From contig NZ_JABXYX010000058.1 in assembly GCF_017982655.1 (NCBI RefSeq), positions 1-46,381 of the forward strand: a DNA stretch of 46,381 nt, read 5' to 3'. This document shows, in pieces, positions 40,494 through 46,381 of the stretch (positions within the stretch are counted from its first letter, which is position 1; every line of letters begins with the position of its first letter). The translations under genes were made by a program, and so were the position numbers. The notes under the pieces were generated by a model. That model searched no databases, was not told the DNA's origin, and saw nothing but the letters and a program-made list of their open reading frames with translations. Source of the stretch: Brasilonema sp. CT11 (GTDB taxonomy: Bacteria; Cyanobacteriota; Cyanobacteriia; Cyanobacteriales; Nostocaceae).

Positions 40494-43214
40494 ATGAAAT
40501 ATAAGCACCTTGTTCCCAGTCTGTTGCTCACAGGCGCAATATTGGCATTGCTCACAACTCCTGCACTCAGTGAGGAGAAATCAACAATTGCAGTTGACAA
40601 AAGTAGAGCATCTACTCAAACTGCTGGAAACTCGACTCAACAATCACCTCTAGCAACCAATTCCGAATCAGTTAAACCGATAACAGACATTCCGCGAGTC
40701 AGTGAGATAGAACGTCCAGCTAGAAGTGCCAGAATGCTGGTGCAATCGCCAACTCCGCAAGCAACACCTACTTCACGAATTGTGCAAGTCAGCTTCGTGA
40801 AGGCAAATCCCACCTCCAAAGGTTTGGAACTGGTTTTGCAAACTTCCAAAGCTGCTACGTTGCAACTGGATAATCGGACTCAAGTTAATAGTAATACCTT
40901 CATTGTTGACATTCCTAATGCTCAACTGCGTTTACCAGGTGACAGACCGTTCACATTCCGCTCACAAAAACCAATTGCGGGTGTTACTGAGATAACGGTG
41001 ACTAACTTTGATGCTAATACTATCCGGGTAACGGTGATAGGTGAAGCGAGTGCACCAACAGTTGAGTTGTATGACAGTCCAAAAGAGGGTCTGATATTCA
41101 GCGTGTCAACTGCTGCTTCCATTGCACAACAACAAGGGCAAACACAACCAACTGGGCCACAAACTCAGCCAGGAACTCAGCCAGGGAATCAAACCCAGCC
41201 AACTCAACCATCTGCTTCTGGTGATGAACCAATTGAGTTGGTAGTGACGGGTACACAAGACGGATATAACGCACTAGATAGCACAACTGCTACAAAAACT
41301 GATACCCCAACCCGTGACATTCCCCAGTCAATTCAAGCCATTCCGCAAACAGTCATCAAAGATCAGCAAATCACCCGGATTGGCGATGCTGCACGCAATG
41401 CCAGTGGTGTCACAGTGCTAGGAGGCATAGGTAACCTGACTGACAACTACATCATCCGAGGATTTTCCACATACAATAACCTGAGAAATGGTTTTGCAGT
41501 TCAAGATAATTATATCAATCCGAGCAGCGTTGAACGAATCGAAGTTCTTAAAGGTCCTGCTTCGGTGCTATATGGTCAGTTTGAACCAGGTGGTGTAGTC
41601 AATTATATCACCAAACAACCGCTTGCAACTCCCTCTTATTCGGGTGAATTAACGATTGGAAGTTACAATTTATATCGCCCCTCCTTTGATATTTCTCAAC
41701 CACTTACTTCTGATAAAAAGTTGTTGTCTCGCCTGAATTTTAGTTATGAAAATTCTGGTAGTTTTATCGATTTTGTGAATAGTGAAGGTTTTTCAATAGC
41801 ACCTGTATTATCCTTGAAACTTAGCGATGCCACAACTTTGACTTTGGAATATGAACATAATACTGTTAATCGGACTTCAGATGATGGTTTGCCACCTGTT
41901 CGTGAATCTTTTCAGCTTCCCATCAGTCGTTTTTTAGGAGAACCAAATACCAGCTACTATAAGTATCAATCTGATTTGGCTAGCTTGACTTTGGAGCATC
42001 GCTTCAATGATAATCTACGGCTACGTAGTGGCTTTTTAACTAACCTCTATCATGCCGATTATGCAAGCGTTCCAGCAGACTCACTTCAAGATGATGGTCG
42101 TACAGCATTACGAAGATTGTCAACGGGTCTTGATTACTATAAATCATTTACTTTACAAAATGAGCTAGTCGGCAAGTTCAAAACTGGTTTCATCAATCAT
42201 CAGGTGCTCCTAGGTGTGGAGTACAATTGGACCCTATATGGTAATGATTTCATTCGCAATCCTGCTCCCGGCATTGATATTTTCAATCCAGTTTATGGTG
42301 CGACATTACCAACTAGTTTCAATACGAATGCAAATGATGAAACTAAAAGAAATACCGTCGGTATTTACTTGCAAGATCAAGTAACATTGCTTCCAAATTT
42401 GAAGTTACTGGTTGGTGGGAGATACGATTTTCTCAACTACAAATTTAGAGAAATAGACTATAACAACAATCGTGAACTAATTTCTCAAGAGGAACTTAAC
42501 GATGAAGCATTTTCTCCTCGTGTGGGACTCGTTTACCAACCGATAGAGCCAATTTCCCTTTATGCTAGTTACAGCGAATCTTTTGTACCCAACAATAGTA
42601 GAACAGTTAGTCGGTCACCATTAGAACCTTCTCGTGGAACACAGTATGAAGCAGGCATTAAAACCGAGTTGTTGGATGGCAAGCTTTCGGCAACACTAGC
42701 AGCGTATGAGATTAAAAAAACCAACGTATCTACAACCGATCCCAGTAATACTGATTACTCAATAGCTGCTGGAGAAGTTAAGAGTCGAGGTATTGAATTG
42801 GATATCGCTGGGCAAATTTTACCTGGTTGGAATGTGATTGCTTCTTTTGCCCATAATGATACGTATGTCAGCAAGGATAACAGCCTACCTGTGGGTGACA
42901 GATTAGCTGGTGTGCCACGAAATAGCGCTAGCTTGTGGACAACTTATGAATTTCAAAGTGGTTCCCTCAAAGGATTTGGATTTGGTGGAGGACTATTTTT
43001 TGTAGGCGATCGCCAAGCTTTACTACCAAACAATGAAGTTGTCATTCCCTCATACGTCAGAACTGATGCCTCTATTTTTTATAAAAAAGAAAATTGGCAA
43101 GTTGGTCTGAACTTCAAGAATCTTTTCGATACTAAATATTATGATTCATCTGGCTACTATCTGCGTCCTGGTGCGCCGTTGACTGTTCTGGGAACAATTT
43201 CTGTGCAGTTTTGA
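40494..43214 (+). CDS. TonB-dependent siderophore receptor with N-terminal AMIN domain
   Basis: This 906-residue outer-membrane protein has a signal peptide (LVPSLLLTGAILALLTTPAL, cut near ALS). An AMIN domain follows (about 94-203, SRIVQVSFVKANPTSKGLEL to GLIFSV), then a Gln/Pro/Thr-rich linker (205-245). PIELVVTGTQDGYN starts the receptor proper, the plug holds RDIPQSIQAIPQTVIKDQ, VLKGPASVLYGQFEPGGVVN and YIIRGFSTYN, and the beta-barrel ends in a Phe (LGTISVQF). Receptors of this type take up ferric siderophores using TonB-ExbBD energy. It follows an AraC regulator and precedes a PepSY protein. Its N-terminal 320 residues are closely repeated at 44883. Which siderophore is recognised cannot be read. 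Confidence 0.93.
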   Translation: MKYKHLVPSLLLTGAILALLTTPALSEEKSTIAVDKSRASTQTAGNSTQQSPLATNSESVKPITDIPRVSEIERPARSARMLVQSPTPQATPTSRIVQVSFVKANPTSKGLELVLQTSKAATLQLDNRTQVNSNTFIVDIPNAQLRLPGDRPFTFRSQKPIAGVTEITVTNFDANTIRVTVIGEASAPTVELYDSPKEGLIFSVSTAASIAQQQGQTQPTGPQTQPGTQPGNQTQPTQPSASGDEPIELVVTGTQDGYNALDSTTATKTDTPTRDIPQSIQAIPQTVIKDQQITRIGDAARNASGVTVLGGIGNLTDNYIIRGFSTYNNLRNGFAVQDNYINPSSVERIEVLKGPASVLYGQFEPGGVVNYITKQPLATPSYSGELTIGSYNLYRPSFDISQPLTSDKKLLSRLNFSYENSGSFIDFVNSEGFSIAPVLSLKLSDATTLTLEYEHNTVNRTSDDGLPPVRESFQLPISRFLGEPNTSYYKYQSDLASLTLEHRFNDNLRLRSGFLTNLYHADYASVPADSLQDDGRTALRRLSTGLDYYKSFTLQNELVGKFKTGFINHQVLLGVEYNWTLYGNDFIRNPAPGIDIFNPVYGATLPTSFNTNANDETKRNTVGIYLQDQVTLLPNLKLLVGGRYDFLNYKFREIDYNNNRELISQEELNDEAFSPRVGLVYQPIEPISLYASYSESFVPNNSRTVSRSPLEPSRGTQYEAGIKTELLDGKLSATLAAYEIKKTNVSTTDPSNTDYSIAAGEVKSRGIELDIAGQILPGWNVIASFAHNDTYVSKDNSLPVGDRLAGVPRNSASLWTTYEFQSGSLKGFGFGGGLFFVGDRQALLPNNEVVIPSYVRTDASIFYKKENWQVGLNFKNLFDTKYYDSSGYYLRPGAPLTVLGTISVQF

Positions 43215-43232
43215 TTTTTGTAAACTCGAAAG

Positions 43233-43256
43233 TGCATCGGGACTTCCCCCGATGCA
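43233..43256 (+). terminator. Stem-loop TGCATCGGG/CCCGATGCA after the receptor gene
   Basis: Nine-bp perfect arms with loop ACTTCC sit 18 bp after the receptor stop and 48 bp before the PepSY gene. It could attenuate read-through or mark a processing site. No T-run follows. Confidence 0.55.
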
Positions 43257-43304
43257 TCAAGGGGATTTAGAAGGGTAAAAAACTTAACTTGCTTTGTGGC
43301 AATT

Positions 43305-44444
43305 ATGAACCGGAAAAAACTACGCAATATCCTTTTTTACCTGCACCAATATATCGGTTTTTTTGTCGGACTGTTGCTAATTGTCATTGGCTTGACAGGT
43401 AGCTTGTTAGTGTTCGAGCAAGATTTGGATCGCTTTATGATTGCCCAACAGTATGGACACATTACTCCGAAACCCGTGCAGTTATCCCCAGAAGATATGG
43501 TGAATACAATACAGGCGAAATATGCCGCGCAAGGTGATATGCATCTTTTTCGTATTTATTTGCCAGATACTTCTTCTTCTCCCTATGTGGGGCAGTTGTC
43601 ATCAGCTGATGAGGAAAGGATAGAAGTTTTTGTCAACCCTTATACAGGCGCAATTATGGGTGAGCGTATAACCTATAAAACTTTAATAGGTATACTCCTT
43701 AAACTGCACGTTAGCCTGATGGCAGGCGAAACCGGAACTATAATTGTTGGCATTGCTGCCTTTCTAATGTGTATCCTCACCATCACAGGTTTTATTCTTT
43801 GGCCTGGTTGGCGTAAGCTAATTGCAGGCTTCAAAATCAAGCTTGATGCTCATCCTCAAAGGGCGAACTTTGACATTCACAAAGTCGCTGGCATTATCAC
43901 TGTGGTTTTTTTATTCTTTACTAGCTTTACAGGTTTTTGCTGGAACTTCGGCGGTTTCACTGAACCAATCATTTATGCTGTGACATTCACCCCAGAACAA
44001 TCTGAGCTAGTATCTAAGCCAATTGCTGGAAAATCGACTTTAGGACTGACACAACAACTAAAAATTGCTAATGCTGCTTTACCAAGTGCTGTTACCAAAA
44101 GCATTTACTTCCCTGATAAACCAGAAGATGCTTTACAAATTCGCATGAAGCTGCCGCAGGAAAGTTCAGATTATGGTGACAGTAATGTTTATCTTGACCA
44201 GTACAGTGGTGAGGTTTTGCGAGTTGATAATGGTTTAAAAATGCCGTTGGGCGATCGTGTCCTCAATTCTTTTACTCCTCTACACTACGGTACTTTTGGT
44301 GGCTTACCTACTCGCATTCTCTACGTGTTTGTTGGACTTGCACCGTTAGTTCTATTTCTTACTGCCTTTATGATGTCGTGGTATCGATACTGGGCCAAAC
44401 CTAAAAGAGGCGATCGCACAATAGAACTCTCACACAAACAATGA
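43305..44444 (+). CDS. PepSY-associated transmembrane protein (iron uptake-linked)
   Basis: The ATG at 43305 (379 aa, MNRKKLRNILFYLHQYIGFF) is preferred to a GTG nine bases earlier. Predicted spans are at about 17-38 (LLLIVIGLTGSLLVF), 143-168, 197-222 (VAGIITVVFLFFTSFTGF) and near the C-terminus (ILYVFVGLAPLVLFLTAFMM). Large extracytoplasmic parts hold PepSY-type segments (FVNPYTGAIMGERITYKTLI, VYLDQYSGEVLRVDNG). This family often accompanies TonB siderophore receptors, and some members act as ferric-siderophore reductases in the inner membrane. That role is inferred. Conserved His residues (HQYIG, LKLHVSL, FDIHKV, LHYG) would suit heme binding. Confidence 0.85.
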   Translation: MNRKKLRNILFYLHQYIGFFVGLLLIVIGLTGSLLVFEQDLDRFMIAQQYGHITPKPVQLSPEDMVNTIQAKYAAQGDMHLFRIYLPDTSSSPYVGQLSSADEERIEVFVNPYTGAIMGERITYKTLIGILLKLHVSLMAGETGTIIVGIAAFLMCILTITGFILWPGWRKLIAGFKIKLDAHPQRANFDIHKVAGIITVVFLFFTSFTGFCWNFGGFTEPIIYAVTFTPEQSELVSKPIAGKSTLGLTQQLKIANAALPSAVTKSIYFPDKPEDALQIRMKLPQESSDYGDSNVYLDQYSGEVLRVDNGLKMPLGDRVLNSFTPLHYGTFGGLPTRILYVFVGLAPLVLFLTAFMMSWYRYWAKPKRGDRTIELSHKQ

Positions 44445-44714
44445 AAAAGAACTAATAACTGAGCACCGCAAATCTATAATCCAAAATTGATAAAAGTGCA
44501 TACTTTATTATCATGATGAATACATGAGTTTCCTGGTTTTGAGAAGTTCAAAGGCGAGTGCGTACTCTTAGGCATACTCAAACAATTGCAACCGATTGCT
44601 TTTAGTAGTGTGTGCTTGAGTCCTAATGTAGTCATAATCAAGTCAAGTCTGGAAAATAGTTACTAATTTATTCTAATAATTACTTTGAGATAGCTGCCTT
44701 AATGGCTTTTCGTG

Positions 44715-44750
44715 CAACGCCGAACTTTTACTGGTAAAAGAGTTGCGTTG
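44715..44750. repeat. Bulged inverted repeat CAACGC..CTTTTAC / GTAAAAG..GCGTTG
   Basis: Outer arms CAACGC and GCGTTG and inner arms CTTTTAC and GTAAAAG close on TG, each side with a four-nt internal bulge. It lies 133 bp before the second receptor start, in the 44445-44882 spacer that otherwise shows no gene. It could be a terminator for the PepSY gene or a leader structure for the next gene. Confidence 0.5.
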
Positions 44751-44882
44751 ACTTCTATGTAAAATTTTATTTTTTATCGTTTCATCAAGCTTGCTTTTTG
44801 AATGCAAAGAAATTTCAATAAATCCTATACAACGATATATCAACCACAAATGAGTCTGGCGTGATGGAGTCAGAGAAAAAAT

Positions 44883-45914
44883 ATGAAATTTAAGCAACTT
44901 GTTCCGAGTCTGTTGCTGAGTAGCGCGATAGTAGCGTTGGTCAGCGCTCCTACTAGAAGCCAGGAAATATCATCCATTGCAGTTGACAAAACTACGACAT
45001 CGACTCAGCGTAGCAATGCTCCTTTAGAACCCGCTCTTGGCGATGCAAAGAATCAACAATCACCATCTGCAACCAATTGGGAGTCAGTAAAACCGATAAC
45101 AGACATTAGGCGAGTCAATGAGATAGAACGTCCAGCTAGGAGTGCCAGAATGTTGGTGCAATCGCCAACCCCACAAGCTACACCTACTTCACGAATCGTG
45201 CAAGTCAGCTTCGTGAAGGCAAATCCTACAAACAGAGGTTTGGAACTAGTTTTACAAACTTCCAAAGCTGCTACGTTGCAACTGCAGAACCGCACTCAGG
45301 TTAATAGTAATACCTTCATCGTTGACATTCCCAATGCTCAACTGCGTGCACCAGGCGACAGACCCTTCTCATTCCGCTCACAAAAATCAATTGCGGGTAT
45401 TACTGAGATAACCGTAATAAACTTTGATGCCAATACTATCCGAGTGACGGTGATAGGTGAAGCAACTCCACCAATTGTCGAGTTATTTGATAGTCCAAAA
45501 GAAGGTCTGATATTCAGCGTGTCAACTGCTGCTTCCATTGCACAACAACAAAGGCAAACACAACCAACTGGGCCACAAACTCAGCCACAAAGTCAAACCC
45601 AGCCAACTCAACCATCAGCTTCTGGTGATCAACCGATTGAGTTGGTAGTCACGGGTACACAAGATGGGTATAGTGTACCAGATGCAACAACTGCAACCAA
45701 AACCGACACCCCATTGCGTGATATTCCTCAATCAATTCAAGCCATTCCGCAAACAGTGATCAAGGATCAGGGAATCACGCGGATTAGCGATGCGGTTCGC
45801 AATGTGTCTGGTGCAGTTATCACATCGGGCTATGGCAACGTTACTGGCGATGTCATCTTGCGCGGCTTTAGGAATGCTACTACTTTAAGGAATGGATTTA
45901 TAGAACCCATTTGA
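44883..45914 (+). pseudogene. Second AMIN-TonB receptor, truncated by a transposase gene
   Basis: 343 codons closely match the N-terminus of the receptor at 40494: signal peptide, AMIN domain (SRIVQVSFVKANPTNRGLEL), Gln/Pro linker and start of the plug (RDIPQSIQAIPQTVIKDQ). The match stops at LRNGF, where the first copy continues into the plug and barrel. Here the frame ends FIEPI and stop at a junction with transposase sequence. The whole barrel is absent from the window, so the product cannot act as a receptor unless the rest resumes beyond 46381. Differences from the first copy are scattered, so the duplication is not very recent. Confidence 0.85.
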
Positions 45915-46381
45915 CATCTAAGAAGAGGCTGCAAGCCTCTGAACCATCAGCCGAATGAAACAAAGATTAACTTTGGCAGTCGCATTAGCTAGAGTTCTCT
46001 CAAAGTTCTTAACGAGAATTTTGCATCTTTCCATCCAAGCATTTGACCGTTCAATTACCCACCTCGCAGCAACCGGAACAAACCCAGATATCCTTAATTC
46101 TTTCTTTTCTTGTTTTGATGGTTTTGGCGAAAGTTCAAACCTGATTTTCGTCATTATTTGGGGATAAACTTTTTCTAGCTTCTCCCTCAAATACTCAGGA
46201 TGATAACCGTGGTCTAGCAGAATGGTGATTTTGGGAATATTGACGGGTTTTGATTGGAAATAATCGATGTTTTTAGTCACCGGGGGAATGACTGGGAAAA
46301 TGAGCCACACGAGTGTTTGTTGATTCGTCGGTGCAGAAGGGTACTCGTAGTTATAAGGCTGGCTCATTTTCTTTGTCCCAA
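45900..46381 (-). mobile_element. Insertion sequence interrupting the receptor (partly in window)
   Basis: The element begins somewhere between 45899 and 45917, where homology of the receptor to its paralogue ends, and runs past the window end. A hairpin AGAGGCT-GCA-AGCCTCT lies at 45924-45940. Terminal inverted repeats and the target duplication cannot be defined because the other end is not visible. Confidence 0.7.
45918..46367 (-). CDS. IS5-like DDE transposase, probably internally deleted
   Basis: 149 codons from ATG 46367 to TAG 45918. The N-terminus (MSQPYNYEYPSAPTNQQ) matches the usual opening of cyanobacterial IS5-type transposases. The middle has TILLDHGYHPEYLREKLEKV with the second catalytic Asp, and the C-terminus has FVPVAARWVIERSNAWMERC with the catalytic Glu in WVIERS, then KNFERTLANATAKVNLCFIR. 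Full-length relatives are about twice as long. The expected first Asp region is missing after PTNQQ, so a deletion joins head and tail. Transposition activity is doubtful. Confidence 0.75.
   Translation of the reverse strand: MSQPYNYEYPSAPTNQQTLVWLIFPVIPPVTKNIDYFQSKPVNIPKITILLDHGYHPEYLREKLEKVYPQIMTKIRFELSPKPSKQEKKELRISGFVPVAARWVIERSNAWMERCKILVKNFERTLANATAKVNLCFIRLMVQRLAASS

Overview
The window looks like chromosomal DNA from a filamentous, probably heterocyst-forming cyanobacterium (order Nostocales). Evidence seen in the sequence: petN (cytochrome b6f), a carboxysome shell protein, a CYP110-type P450, the fbp-tal-zwf-opcA order known from Nostoc, many GCGATCGC (HIP1) octamers, and abundant heptamer and GC-rich dispersed repeats between genes. 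I cannot name the species.

Layout. 1-2.1 kb: tail of a polyprenol/phytol-kinase-like gene, a secreted Tyr/His/Arg-rich repeat protein, and a decayed stretch with a peptidoglycan-binding remnant. 2.1-7.8 kb: an NAD island (pncB, nadD, an NrtR-type Nudix regulator, nadE) followed by dapB, with a strong palindrome in front of pncB. 8.6-10.9 kb: a cytosine-5 methyltransferase preceded by a probable restriction endonuclease. 11-14.1 kb: a TLP18.3-like TPM protein and small membrane or coiled-coil proteins (DUF948-like, YtxH, DUF2237). 14.5-17.4 kb: the conserved rpmH-rnpA-PH-yidC-khpB cluster. 18.8-21.8 kb: the three-gene pntAA-pntAB-pntB transhydrogenase, followed by a duplicated scrap of the pntB tail and repeats. 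22.1-26 kb: petN, small membrane proteins, P450, a ccmK paralogue and a PstS-like protein. 26.2-33.6 kb: cbiA, then the oxidative pentose phosphate cluster fbp-tal-zwf-opcA. 34-38 kb: an RRM protein, a small conserved protein, and a B12-dependent ribonucleotide reductase gene (nrdJ) split by a 380-nt group I intron. 38-46.4 kb: an Alr4036-type flavoprotein, then an iron/siderophore uptake locus (AraC regulator, AMIN-TonB receptor, PepSY membrane protein, and a second receptor cut off by a transposase gene).

How genes work together. pncB, nadD and nadE together convert nicotinate to NAD, and the Nudix regulator is the likely sensor. Zwf with OpcA makes NADPH, Fbp and Tal recycle sugar phosphates, and PntAB exchanges NADH and NADPH, so the window is rich in pyridine nucleotide metabolism. 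CbiA (cobamide synthesis) and NrdJ (cobamide-dependent) are also linked by cofactor.

Most notable: the nrdJ intron lies exactly between the Gly and Glu codons of the active-site NPCGE motif, and both P1 and P10 pairings can be drawn by eye. Other leads are the candidate NrtR operator, 21-bp-phased direct repeats before the siderophore receptor, two repeat-derived in-frame insertions in cbiA, a CcmK with an atypical pore loop, and the unclassified restriction endonuclease candidate. I did not find a large wholly unknown multi-gene system.
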